Below, in pieces: positions 52,301 through 64,000 of a stretch of DNA of 64,000 nucleotides; within the stretch, counting starts at the first letter, position 1, and the number at the start of each line of letters is the position of its first letter. The stretch spans positions 4,631,964 through 4,695,963 of the forward strand of contig SSBO01000008.1 in the NCBI GenBank assembly GCA_005281725.1. The letters are read 5' to 3'. The notes under the pieces are model-generated. The model had not been told where the DNA came from. It was given only the letters and a program-made list of their open reading frames with translations, and did no database searches. The position numbers and the translations under genes were made by a program. This stretch comes from Wuchereria bancrofti. Lineage: Eukaryota; Nematoda; Chromadorea; Rhabditida; Onchocercidae.

Positions 52301-53079
52301 TTGGCCATCGTAATTTCATCAAAAATATAAATAATATTAATTGTACTTGATATAATCCACGATCAACATAATCACCTGAAATTTATACATGTAAAAAGTT
52401 CAATGACATATATATATAAGAATTGAAAATTAGATAAATTTTAACATTTTATTGGTTAAATTCAATTTCATTTTACATTCAATAATAGATCAAAAAAAAA
52501 AAATGCTAATGCTAAAGAATATTTTGCAACAAATTTGTTGCATTAAAATTTCTATAAAATTTAAATTCCTTTAAAAAAAAAGAAAGAAAAATAACTGGAA
52601 AATATAACAAACCTAAAAATAAATATTTTGTATTTGGTGGAAAGCCATTTTTGAGTAATATATTTAATAAACAATATAAATCACCGTGTAAATCACCAAT
52701 AACAATTAATCCATTTTTAGGCAAATCAAATTGTAACATTATTGGTTCTTCAGCATATATATCTTGTACATTGTGCAAAATCTAGAAATGTTTAAGAATA
52801 TTTAAAAAAAAAAAGATAAATTCAGAAGAAAAAGTGAGAAAAAACGCGTGTTAATATATTTAATCAAATTAATTAATCAATTAATTCATTCATTTAATAA
52901 TGATTATTTAAAATTCCAGGATTTTTGCTGGATAAAATTTATATTAGAGAATCTTAACATACCGTGATCAGATCATTATCACTGAATGTTGGAAATAATG
53001 CGCTATTAGTTTCCACTACTTTCATTAAATTGCACATATATTTTTCAAGAATTTCTTGTGTTAAATGATAGCATACCAT
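49390..53079 (-). CDS. PP1-like Ser/Thr protein phosphatase with C-terminal extension (paralogue 2), 10 exons, 568 aa from the internal ATG
   Basis: Paralogue of the convergent neighbour. Exons in transcript order: 52963-53079, 52613-52781, 52230-52375, 52041-52128, 51477-51636, 51170-51369, 50596-50925, 50187-50314, 49718-49852, 49390-49623; phases close. From this start the motifs are GDLHGD (68-73), GDYVDRG (96-102), KGNHE (127-131, Lys where PP1 has Arg), CHGG (179-182), WADP, RGHE (259-262). The PP1 SAPNY loop is replaced by TVHSTTDHQE. The extension carries CHWC (348-351) and an RSFRV segment matching TFRV in paralogue 1, then a long acidic, probably disordered tail (NEEDEVQEEPDEF). Intron positions and phases match paralogue 1 except that one intron (46756-46979 there) is absent here. 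Two upstream exons may extend the N-terminus; the ATG at 53079 is the conservative start. Confidence 0.83.
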
Positions 53080-53885
53080 TTTCTTTTTTGCTATGAATTA
53101 TTTGCCACTTTTTTGAATTTTGAAGAAAAAACTAAAAAACAAAAAAAAACAAAAACAAAAATTACTTTTTAAGAGTGACAAATTAAAATTACATGCAAAA
53201 AAAGGAATATTTTCTAATAACATGAAAAAATTATTGAATAATTTTGAAACTGTTCATTTAGGCAAATGAATTCGAAATTATTACAGTAATCAAAGTTAAA
53301 AGTTTGTTATCATAAATAATTTATCAATTTTCTTCTTGAAATATTCTAATCAATGAAACTTGTTAGCAAATGTTATTTTGAATATTGCATGTAAAATTTT
53401 TGATTTGTTCTCTTAATTTTAACTTCAAAGATGAAATTGAAGATGAAAAAGATGCGCTTTTTTTGCAAAATTAATAAAACTGATTTCAAAAATTTTGATA
53501 AATTTTCAAAAAACTTTCGAGAAAACATATTGTAAACATAAATAATGAAAATTTGCATTTTTATTTGATATGTAATTCTAAATGGACTGCAGATTGCATT
53601 CTTGCAGCAACTGCATTTATCCACTTCGATGTTTAGTTGTTATTATCTTCATGGATGATAATAAATGCCTACCCACTAGTAAAAGAAGTATTTTTTTATG
53701 AAAAATTAAACTTTTAACTAACTAAATTATAAACTTTCATACCAAATCTAAAGCTGAATAATTGTAAAATTTAAATTAACAAAATGCAGTATTTGAAATT
53801 TAAAAAATTTCATTTAATTTATTACTGTTCTCGAAGAATTTGCCTATAAATTTCATCAAGAAACAATTTAAATTTAATTACTTAC

Positions 53886-54067
53886 TCAGCAATATCAATC
53901 CTACCTCATTCAATAAATAAATCCGCGAAGGTATAGGCCGCTCGAGACTAAAAAAGGTTTAGTAAATTTGTTAAGACAGTGAAAAAATTCGTAATTTTAT
54001 AGCAACTTTTATGCATTTACAAAAATTTGCATTTATAAAATCTTCTGCATTTCAGCAGCTGCGGCAT
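53886..54067 (-). CDS. Candidate upstream coding exons of phosphatase 2
   Basis: Two phase-compatible minus-strand exons precede phosphatase 2. The first (54021-54067) starts at an ATG and reads MPQLLKCRRFYKCKF with a GTAAAT donor. The second (53886-53947) follows a T6-AG acceptor, reads LERPIPSRIYLLNE and more, and ends at GTAAGT. Joining to an acceptor at 53091-53092 extends the first phosphatase exon to 53090. All three joins keep frame and would give a 608-residue protein. Both segments are clearly less AT-rich than their flanks. Paralogue 1 also has about 25 more residues than the short start of paralogue 2. It could instead be 5' untranslated sequence. Confidence 0.4.
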
Positions 54068-55159
54068 GGCGGAATGCAGAAAAAAAATTGCTCGTGAAAT
54101 AATTGAAGTTATTAGTGTGTGTATCTAATAAGGACAAATTCAATAATTAATTACTGATTAATCTTAGTACCATCATACATTCTTACTTTGAATGTGTGTT
54201 AGATATTAATGAGTTACATTTGTAAAGAAATGATTTAATTAATGAGCTAATTGAATGAAAATTTCAATACATATATGTTTACTTGTTTAGATATTTCGTA
54301 TAAACTAAATAATACTATAAAATCTTACATTAATAGTATCATTGATTAATACTTTTAATTATAATTGTAATTGTAACTGCTTTAATTTTCAATTATAATT
54401 ACTTTAATAATGCAATTGATTGCTTAGTTTTAAATTCTAAATATTATAAATGTTTTTCTTCTTTTCTCAACTTTTATCATCACTAAAAGTGAAAGCTATT
54501 TACCTTTCAGTCCTTCATTCATTTCATTTCACCTGTTTGAATAATTTTTTTTTTCTAATTTCTTCACAAATATGACAACATTTTATTATTTGCTATTGTT
54601 TGTGCAAATGTGCTTACTAAATAAATAAATTTTACTCAATCAAAAAACTCAAATTGATGAAAGAAAAATTTTCCGGCAGAAAATTAATTAATAAATGCAT
54701 CTTCGAATATTCATTTAAGCATTATATTATATTCACTTAAATGATTTTAAAATACATCAAATATTTTCATTTTTGATTTTATTACATCAAATATTTTCAT
54801 TTTTGATTTTGTCTTACTAATTTTAGCAATTTGTAGCAAACAAATTAAGATTTTTCAGTTTTCATTTTTTTCAATTAATGATTGAATTTGAATGACAAAT
54901 AAAATAGCAAGTATTGATTAAAAAAAAAACATTTTTTAATTTATAACATTTTTTACCGTTTTTAGCTATTTGTTTATTTCATCAATTTTAATTTTTGATT
55001 TTATTCGCTTCGCATAATTTAGGAATTTATACCAAATAAATTAAAATGTTGCAATGTTTATTTCTTTTAAACTAGTGGTTAAATTTGAATGATAGATGAA
55101 ATAGCAAAAATTGATAAATTCAGTCGAAGTAACTTTGTCATAGAAAGATAGTAGAGGTG
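54068..55159. other. Divergent intergenic region
   Basis: AT-rich interval between phosphatase 2 and the next plus-strand gene. It contains a 28-bp direct repeat with 30-bp period (54753-54780 and 54783-54810, tacatcaaatattttcattt...). No other feature is supported. Confidence 0.45.
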
Positions 55160-56411
55160 ATGGCAAGAGTAAGAGCGTCACTTCAAATATTTGTCACTGC
55201 TAAAGACAAAATGTCAGTTTATGCTTAAACATAATTATACTAATATTGCTTTTATTTATGACAGTTGCAAGGATGCAAAATTTTTATCGATCGAAAATGA
55301 TGCAAATAACAACCCTTTTCGTTTTTCAATATTAATCAAACATATAATAGTAATACTAATATATTGGAATATATTGGAAATAACTTTATAATTGTCGGTG
55401 TTACTTTTTTCTTTCTTTTTTCTTCTCCTATTTTTAATTTCATTTATTATAGAATATTGTGTATGAATTTATATACAATGGTGAAATGAATGTAATATAT
55501 AAATTTAATGATCAAATATTTTTTTCCAGGAAATAAATCATTTAGTATTTAGTGAAACTAAATTTTCTGCTGAAGATTTTTTTCGAGATTTTTGGCCAAC
55601 AGTTGATGAAGACACTAATGGTAAATGAAAGTTATTTATTATACCGATGGTAATATTAAGCTAAAAGAAGGTACGCAACATGTAATAAACTTTTTTGATT
55701 CAATGAAACGACAAATTTGGTTCAATACAAAAATTAAAGCTTATTTTATTTGACACATTTAAATGTATTTCTAATAATATTTCAGTCAATTTGCTTATTA
55801 AATTTTATTAAAAAATTATTTGTAAAATTATTTGAATGGTTTGTTACTTAAGTAATCATTATGGATCCAAAAATTTTTTAAATGCTAAAATTTTAGGATG
55901 ATATTATTAAATTAATCAACGAGTATTTCTATTAATAATTCCATTAACAATTTTTGAAAATGTTGAAATTTGAAGAAAAGTAACGAAGGCATGAATAAAT
56001 AATTTATTAAACTATTAGGCAAAAAAAAAAAAAAAATCGAACACTACAAATATGATTGCACTGGTACATCCTACTAATTAATCATTTCCTCATTACAATT
56101 CAATAAATTTACAAATAGTTTGACGGTCTTATTGAAATCTGTTTGATTAAAAAAAATTAATAAATTTTGTTTTTCTTTTCTTCTTAAACTAATTTTAAGA
56201 ACCATATGGTGTTAACAATTTCAGTACAGAGAGAAGAATTTAACTGATATTTTCCATTGATCATTTCTGACTTTTTTTTTATTTAAGTACCATATGACTA
56301 CAATTTTGTGATATGTTATATGTCTGCGATGTCAGCAAATTTCACATCCATCATTTATTTCAAATGATATGCATTCGTTCTTTTTTCAGTTAATGAAATT
56401 TCGAGATTTTG
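55160..56411 (+). CDS. Probable 5' end of an unrecognised gene (2-3 exons, partial)
   Basis: A short first exon (55160-55168, ATG GCA AGA then GTAAGA) joins in phase 0 to a convincing exon at 55530-55620 after TTTTTTCCAG. That exon reads EINHLVFSETKFSAEDFF then RDFWPTVDEDTN and ends at G|GTAAAT. A 22-base exon at 56390-56411 (TTTTTTCAG acceptor, GTAATG donor) fits the phase and would add VNEISRF. I could not place further exons. The amphipathic, acidic start recalls the N-termini of large cytosolic complex subunits, but this is only an impression and no function is assigned. Confidence 0.4.
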
Positions 56412-59400
56412 GTAATGATAATAATTATATTTTGATATGATAAGTAATTACAGCACAGAATGATTATGCCTGGAATTATAGCATAGATTATAGCATAGTA
56501 GTGATATTGATTATACTTGATAATAGATTGTAATAATAGTAATGATATTAATAATAATAATAAAAATAATGATGATAACAATTTGCTTCTACCTGAATTA
56601 TATATCTAAATTTTTCATGTTAGTGCAATATTCATATCATCCCATTCCTACAATGATTATTTGATAATTTTCATTTAAATACTTTATTTTCTCTTTAGAA
56701 ATCATATTTTTATTGCAGTATGATGAATTATGAGTATCAGATATAAAAATTAATTGCCGCTATTTACAATTAACATGAGCGATAAACATTTAAAGACTAA
56801 TTAATGAATGTGTAGCAAACAAAAAAAGAAAAAAACTTCAAACTAAGTTTGATATCAAAAATATATTTGCAATGTAACTAAAAATGTATTTAATTTAATT
56901 ATATTTTAATTTTATCAAATTTTGCTTAAAATTTCACACACTCATTTTTGCATTTTTTCAATGAAAGAAATTTCAAAATTAAAGCTTTAGTTTAAATTGA
57001 ATATTCTTGCTTTTGTGCAGCAACTTAAACTATTAATATTTTATATTTTTGCCCTAAAATAAAGCACAAAAACCATTAATATTTTATATTTTTCTCCTGA
57101 AAATCGAAGCTTCACTTTTCTTCTCGTTCTTTTTCCAAGAAAATTCAAGAAGCTTCTAAAAAAATCGAAAATTTTGGTGAGATTTGCAATTAGAAAATGT
57201 AAAAATGTCGCCAAATTTTTTTCAAATGTATGAACAAATTTTCGAGACTTTAATTTATTCATCGATATTTGCAATTTTGAAGCAAATCCAAATTTACGGT
57301 TTGCTTCCTTATTTGAAACAAAAAACAAAATTTTTATCATAATTAGCTTTTCCTGTTTTTCGTTTTTTTTATGTGCCATTTTTTTCATTTTCCTTTGTAA
57401 ATTAGTACTTTATATTTGCATGTATACTAATGATTTACACGTTATTTTCATTTACTTAAATTTAAATTAAATTCCTTTCCTCTTTAAAATCTTTCTCTTA
57501 ACAATCATTGAAGTAAATTATAATGAAGAAATGTTGGTAATTACCTTCACTGCTTACCTGATATTAATTACCATACATCATATATATGAATATAATTAAT
57601 GAAAGAGAACAAAACCAAATGAATAATTAAATTTTACGCTATGAGAAATAAAAATAATAGCAATAACAACAATGAATGTAACTATTCCTTTTATATTAAA
57701 ATTCTACTCTTATTATTAATATTATTATTCATATTACTAAAACTATTATCGTAATTATTATCTTATTATTATTACTATGATTATTATTACCCTTTTATTA
57801 TTATTATTACTATTACCAGTTATTTGCTAAAGAATTGAATCAGTGTTTTTATTGTTTCAATATTTACTTTTTCATTACCATTACTAATTATTATTAAGTA
57901 TTTTAGTAACTACTTTTACTTTTTCTGCAATTTACTTTTTTTTGCGATTTTGCTGTTTTGTTTTATTAAGTTTAATTTACTGCATTTGCATAGATAAAAA
58001 AAAGGAATAAGAGGAAATATTGTGGTATTATAAAAGAAATTTAACAGATATTCATGTAATATATTATTTCTGAAAGGCTTTTATCCATCCAACCAAATGC
58101 AAATATCGTTTTCATATATCCAACAAAGCGCAAATTTCATTCGATTCCCTTATTTTACATCTCTATCAATCATTTCAACAAATATGGCAAATATTCATTG
58201 TTTCTCTCTTTACTTGCAAGTTATAACAATTTCTTCCTTTTTCTCTTATTATATTATACCCGAATTTAGTTATAATTTACTACAAATAAAATTTTAATTT
58301 CTTAATTTTATTTTTAATTTTTAATTAACTCAGTAATTTAATTAAATTTTCAACATGTAATTTATAATGTAATTAGCTATATTAATACAATGTTGTGAAG
58401 TTTTTTAAAATATGGAAAAAAACTTTTAGATTTTTTCGTTAGTTTACACTTACAGTGTTAGAATTTAGTTAATTCCAGAGGCATTTCCACTTTATATTTT
58501 AGAAAAAAAATTATGCTTTTTTCAAACAAATTCGTCACATCACAAAAAAAATTTTTTCTTTATAATCTTCTGACATCATCTTTGCATGAATTTTTTCTTA
58601 TGCATAATAATTATGTAGAAATTTCAATGCTAAAAAAATAATTTGGGGTTGAAAAAATTTTTAAGAGCTTGAAAATTCACTGGTTTTAAGAAATTCCCAA
58701 CAAAATATTTTTTTCTAATTTTTCGTCAGTTTTTTCAAAACAAGTTTGCCACATCAAAAAAAAAAAAAAATTTAAAAATTAAACTCTGTAAAATATAACA
58801 TCGCTAAATAAATAAAAATGATATGAGTGGGATGTGTATGCATACCATACATTTTGTTATTTGCAAAAAATTTCCGAATTTCCATATTTAAATTGATAGG
58901 AAAAAAATAGCAGGAATAAGTCTAATTTTGTTGATGCGACAAGAAAGCATAATAAGAGGGATTTTCAATGCGTGAAATTTATATTTTGGATTTAAATTAA
59001 AAATATTAATTGCTATCGAATTTGTTACATATTTGCTTACCATTAAATTGTTTGTTATCATTTATCAATTAAAATGTTATTAAAATTTTCATTAAAAAAA
59101 GTAATCATTAAAATGACTGATAACTAAGTATGTTACAATACATCATAATTTCTAAGTAAAAAGAAATTTCATTACGGAAAGAAATAAAAATAATTTTGCG
59201 CACGTCGGTCAGAATTTAAAATACAGTATTTGTGGAAATAAGATACTATATTACTGTATTTTACAAGTTACTAGAATTTTCTATAGAAATATAGTTATTA
59301 GTATACATATTGTATTTTAAGTCTACATACTTATGAACTTAAGATTAAAAACATATTTATCAATTTTTCATTGATAATTTCAACTACCATTGATAATTTC

Positions 59401-62400
59401 GTACATTTTCAAATATTTAAAGATGCTTTTTTGTTTGCTTAGTATGAAAAAAAAGTGAGAAAATTTTCAAATATACAATATATTCAAATATGAATGCTTT
59501 TAAACATATCTTTTGCATATTTTGAATTTATATTTTTAAATTTTTTTCTCAAATATATTCTTTTAAACATGTTACTTTTTTTAAAATATGTTTCAAATAT
59601 AAGTTACATATATTATATATTGTATATATATACAGTTACATATATTATATATGTAATTATACGTAGAAATGTACGTAATTTAAAAAACAAAAGTAGGAAA
59701 AAATTGCGGAAAGAGGAAATAAATAAAAATAAATGAATAACTGAAAAAGAAAAACAAAATTAAAGAAGAAAAAAGCTATCATTAAAATAATATTTGAAGA
59801 AAAAATATTGATGTGAAAATTTATAAATAGTTTTCTTCAAATAGAAGCTAGCTAAAACACAAAAGTGATTGGAATTAAATTGAAAAATATCCTGCAGGTT
59901 AATGCTTAATTTTATTTTTTGTTTTTCCTACCCAAAGGCTATTATTATGTTTGTTTTCATCGACTTTTTCTTATCATTTTTTCTCTTTTTCCTTTTTAAA
60001 AATATTTAACATATTGCATTTTCAAAGTGTAATCTTGTTATGAACTACTTATTTTGTATATATTAAAAGAGTGTTTGTTTTTTCTTTTTTTTTTGTTAAT
60101 AATTGTTATATCAAATTGAGACTAGAAGCTTATGACTGATTAAAATAGTTAGTGATAGTGATAAGCTTTTAGATTAATCCTTATCTTAATTGCAGTATGT
60201 TTCATTTCCTCTCAACATTGATAAACTTTTTTTTAACTTTTTTTTGTGAAAGAAACTTAAAAAGTCTATTACTTTTGCCATTGCTTCTGATATAATATAA
60301 ATGTGCCTATTCATCTTTGGGTTGTTTAAGGTTTTTATCTATCAAAATGTGACAGCAAAATGACAAAAGCTTCTCTAACATATATTTCTTTTCCTATCCA
60401 TTCATTTCATTTTCCATTCTATTCCATCTCATTTTACCTTCACATTCTTCATTTTCAATCTAACACTTGAAATTTGGCACCAATTATTAGCTCTTTCATA
60501 ATTGTATGCTTCAAAAAAGAGAGGGAAAGAAATTAGCGATATTTTTCCTTTCGTAAATTTTATGCTTTAATCATCATTTGTATTTTACAAATTATACTTC
60601 TAAATTTTTAACATTTTTTCTCATTTAATTTTCCTTCAATTCATATTTTATTTCAAGTTTTAATTAAATATTAACTCAATATGATGTTCAAATGATTAGT
60701 TAAATGATATAAATTTCTGAAATATTTGAATATGTTTTCCTGAAATGTTACATGAATTAAGGAAATGTTATTGCGCATTAGCTAGTAAAATGAATCATTT
60801 CAAATTAAATGTAAGTTTTGTTTGTTTAATTGATTATAATTGGCTGGAAGAAAAAATTTCATATAAAGTAATTCAAAGAAACATTTATGGTTCAGCAAAA
60901 TCCGTAATATAAAATTATAATAATTTATCTGAACTTTAATAATTTTTTTTTGTTTTAATTTTCCTTTGATTATTTTAATTTTTTCTCCTTTCCATTTGCA
61001 ATAAAAATTTGCTGTTTATCATTTTTCCTTTTTGGTATTTTATTAGCTTAATTAATGGTGAAATATGATACCAACTAACTACATGTATTTTGTCTGTAAT
61101 CTTTCTCATTAACATTAATTTTCGCAACGAATTATACTGCAAAATAGATAATCTTCCATTTTTCCAGTCGTTTAAATCTTAAAATTTAAAAACTAATTAA
61201 AAATAAAGTTTACAATAAAATTTTTGAAGAAAAAAAGTGAAATTTATTATTAATGAAATGATACAACAAAAATGAAAGCATAAAAATTTTAATGAAAATT
61301 AATTTTTCTCACTCATAATTCCATCTGTGTAATATAATTTACTGTTCGATAAATTCTTTTCATTTACATTCGTAAAATTTTATTTGTGAAAATTTCAATT
61401 CTCATAAATGTCACTAAAGAATGTTATTGAAACAGAAAGTAAAAATGCATGAACTTAAAGCATTTGGCAAACAAATGAATGATTGAATTTCTTTAACTAA
61501 ATAAAATTTGGCTTTTTCGCAATTTTCATAAGTTTTCTTTTCATATTTTAAGGAATTTAGCTTCCTTAAAGTTTCTTTTTTTTTGCTACACTTAGAAAAC
61601 TTCAATTGTTTGAAATTTTTAAAGATTTGAGAAGCATATTTACAGACATATTTAATGAACATATTTATAGAGACGATTGCGAAATAAAAAAAAAATGGAT
61701 CAAATAATTTTATTTACTTATTCATTCGTTTAATTATTATATCTTTTTTTAATTTGTTTATTAACTTATTAAATTTGAAAAGTAATCCCGGGTTTTCTTA
61801 CTACTAAATATGGAAAAAATAAATATTTTTGTCATATTGTTCAAAATAATAGTTGTTGTGAAAAAAAATTGAACTAATGTATTTCCATTGGATAAATGGA
61901 AAAAGAAAAGAAATTAGTCAGAGAAGTTTCAGTGTCAAATAATTTCTCAGTTTAACATCATTAAAGTGAAATAAATTTTAGGTGATTTTTGATCTATTCT
62001 CTTTTTTTGCTAAAATTTTTGTGTTGTTTGATGAGAAATAAATTGTTTTAATTAAAAGGATTTAAAAAAAATTAAATTTTAAGACACTAATCAAAAAATA
62101 CAGCAATTGTTGTTATTACTGCAGTTATCATTCAAGTTTACATTTCATTTTGTCAATTTTTCTTAGCCTACGGGAATTGTTCGTTTATTCGTTTTGAATT
62201 GCAATTTTATTTTTCCAAATTTCATCAGTTATTTTCTACGGCATTAGCATTGCTATGGATAATACCCTAGAAAAACCTATTTTATTATGTTGTTATATTC
62301 TATTTAGGCTTATGTAAAAATTTTTTTTAATCAAAAACTTTTTTCTTTTTTAATTTTATAATTTTTAAGTTATTATTAAGCAGTCATTCCTATGTTGCAT

Positions 62401-63572
62401 TTATAAAACATATGGCTGTAATCTTTTTTCAAGCATAAATTAAAGATTTTCTTAAATATATATAAAATTGTAATTTTTGATCGTTTAAGAAAATTCAAAA
62501 TAGTTGCAATTTGAGCTGATGCTTATAGAAAAAAAAATCAAATGTATCATCTATCAAAATTATAATTTTCAATTACAAATATGATTTCAAATATTTTTGG
62601 CAACATATTTTGCTTACTTTGTCAGCAGTTTCATATTTCATAAGTGTGTGTGTGTGTGTTTGTCTGTCCGTCTGTCTGTCTGTGTATGTGGAATGTTATA
62701 AGGAAATGAAACTTTATATTATTGAAATTAAAATATTCTAAAGTACTATTAATGTAAACAAATGTATCTTATTTACATTTAAAGAATTTCTTTTCTCAAA
62801 TTTAAGTATTTTAAAATATTAATAGTAATGATATGCATAGATATGCTTCATTTACTTTCCAAAAGCTTTTTTTCATTCCCTTTAATTTCAATTGGGACAT
62901 TTTAAAATATCAGTAGTACAACAAAATATATCTTATTTATATGCAGTACGTTTATTTTTTTCAATCTTTTAAAAAAAGATTATTGTAATAAAATTTAGCA
63001 TAATTTTTAATTTCATTACTCATTGGTGTAAACATCTTTTCCATAAAATTCTAATTTTTAAGAATTTTTCCTTAAATTTAAGAATTTTTCTTTAAATGAT
63101 ATTTAAATATCTTTAATATAAAATTTTAATCTGAAAAGTTTGATGAGGAAAATGAAAATTTGCTTTATATAAAATACTTTCTTAATTTAAGACTGGTATT
63201 TAAAAAAAGCTAAAAAAGTTAAAAATTTGTTTATAAAAAAATCTTTAAAAACAATATTTAATTACTAATTTTTAATGAATGATTTTTAAAACTGACTAAT
63301 GGTTTTTCACAGTCTTTTAAAAAATCGATGTGTAGTTTATTCATTCTTCAATTTATTAATTTTTCTTTTCTTTTAGTAATTTTTTTTCTTTTCCACACTT
63401 CTTTTTTTAATTAATAAATTTTTTATACAAGTAATTCTAATTAACTTGCATAATGTTTTAGATAAATATTATTTAATAATGAATTTTGTAGTACTATGTA
63501 TACAGTTATGTCGCTGATAGTAATATGAATTAGTAATTACAATGAATTAATCAATAATTAGAAATTGTTTAG
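56412..63572. other. 7-kb gene-poor region
   Basis: AT-rich sequence with TAT/ATT runs and a palindromic TATA-rich patch near 59.6 kb. Reading frames here lack splice context and have biased composition. No RNA gene or mobile element is evident. If the exons at 55.5 and 63.6 kb belong to one gene this would be intron. Confidence 0.4.
62644..62690. repeat. TG/TCTG microsatellite
   Basis: TG units grading into TCTG/TCCG units. No associated gene. Confidence 0.85.
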
Positions 63573-63749
63573 GTAATGAAAAAATCGAATCAGTTTCAAT
63601 CGTATGAATATATGCATGGAAAACCGGTTATGCACACCGGACGTCGTTTGCCTCCTACACCAATTTTATCTAATCACATATCCTTATCACAAACTGCTCC
63701 AACAACAGCAAATTCATCACCAAAAATAATACTGACGAAAAATAATTCG
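63573..63749 (+). CDS. Exon with proline-rich RRLPPTP motif (partial gene)
   Basis: After TTGTTTAG, 177 bases are open in phase 0 and end at TCG|GTAAAT; reading on to a second donor after 63792 is also possible. The 59 residues contain GKPVMHTGRRLPPTPILS and then TANSSPK. R-x-L-P-P-T-P is the class of SH3 ligand that RIM-binding proteins recognise in calcium-channel C-terminal tails, and some CaV2 tails have TANSSP a little further on. This is recalled family knowledge, not a search. Against it, no channel body is visible in the 8 kb upstream. Treat as an exon of an unknown protein with an SH3-ligand-like motif. Confidence 0.45.
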
Positions 63750-64000
63750 GTAAATTCCGGATGTCTATTCGCTTTTCAAAATATTGAATTGGTAATATTT
63801 TTTAAAATATGTCAACGGTTTGTCACATTTAATTTACAATTTAAAAATTTGTATGTTGAATTCTCTTCTTTAAACAAATAAATGAATTTGTTGGAAGTCG
63901 AAAAATTCTTGAATTTTACCAATTACGCAATTAATTATAATACATTGGTTAACTTTTGCGTTAAAAATTCAAACTTTTGTCCAACATAACGAAAAAAAAG

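Noticed and set aside
53373..53624. 83-codon minus-strand frame starting with a Cys-rich stretch
   Set aside because: Only the first 20 codons look unusual; the rest is Phe/Ile/Lys low complexity, and it lies in the proposed intron upstream of phosphatase 2.
57041..57388. 115-codon minus-strand open frame
   Set aside because: Lys/Phe/Ile-rich composition from A/T runs, no supporting splice or start context, no recognisable motif. Kept only as a note because of its length.

Overview
The window looks like a piece of an AT-rich nematode nuclear genome. Coding sequence is cut into short exons. Introns run from about 60 bp to over 1 kb, with TTTYAG-type acceptors and GTAAGT/GTATGT-type donors. 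T-rich AG sites just upstream of several start codons suit spliced-leader trans-splicing. The gene families fit a nematode: a Mind-bomb-like E3 ligase, a divergent rhodopsin-like receptor and PP1-like phosphatases with lineage-specific tails. A filarial or other spirurid worm is a reasonable guess, but species cannot be fixed from the sequence. All gene models below were assembled by hand from reading frames, splice signals and phase closure; no database search was run.

Layout. 126-886 (-): 5' end of an unrecognised gene leaving the window on the left. 887-1957: divergent promoter interval with an assembly-gap duplication. 2002-7910 (+): 14-exon Mind-bomb-like ubiquitin ligase (797 aa) that starts in the REP region and lacks the N-terminal MIB/HERC2 and ZZ modules. 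9942-13917 (-): 8-exon, 377-aa seven-transmembrane receptor with NEY in place of DRY. 13918-31963: an 18-kb gene-poor stretch with one candidate exon, a 47-bp tandem repeat and a 1.87-kb array of a 38-bp unit. 32036-42284 (+): a loose cluster of small membrane or secreted proteins, interrupted by a 1370-bp duplication around a single N that is almost certainly an assembly artefact. 43590-48870 (+) and 49390-53079 (-, perhaps from 54067): two tail-to-tail PP1-like phosphatase paralogues with conserved intron positions and a shared C-terminal extension. 55160-56411 (+): probable 5' end of an unknown gene. 56412-63572: gene-poor. 63573-63749 (+): an exon with a proline-rich RRLPPTP motif.

Working together. 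The two phosphatases clearly share an ancestor and probably act in related dephosphorylation steps. The ligase and the receptor are signalling components with no evident link to their neighbours. Two single-N gaps, each flanked by identical sequence (146 bp and 1370 bp), mean local copy number and distances there should not be trusted.
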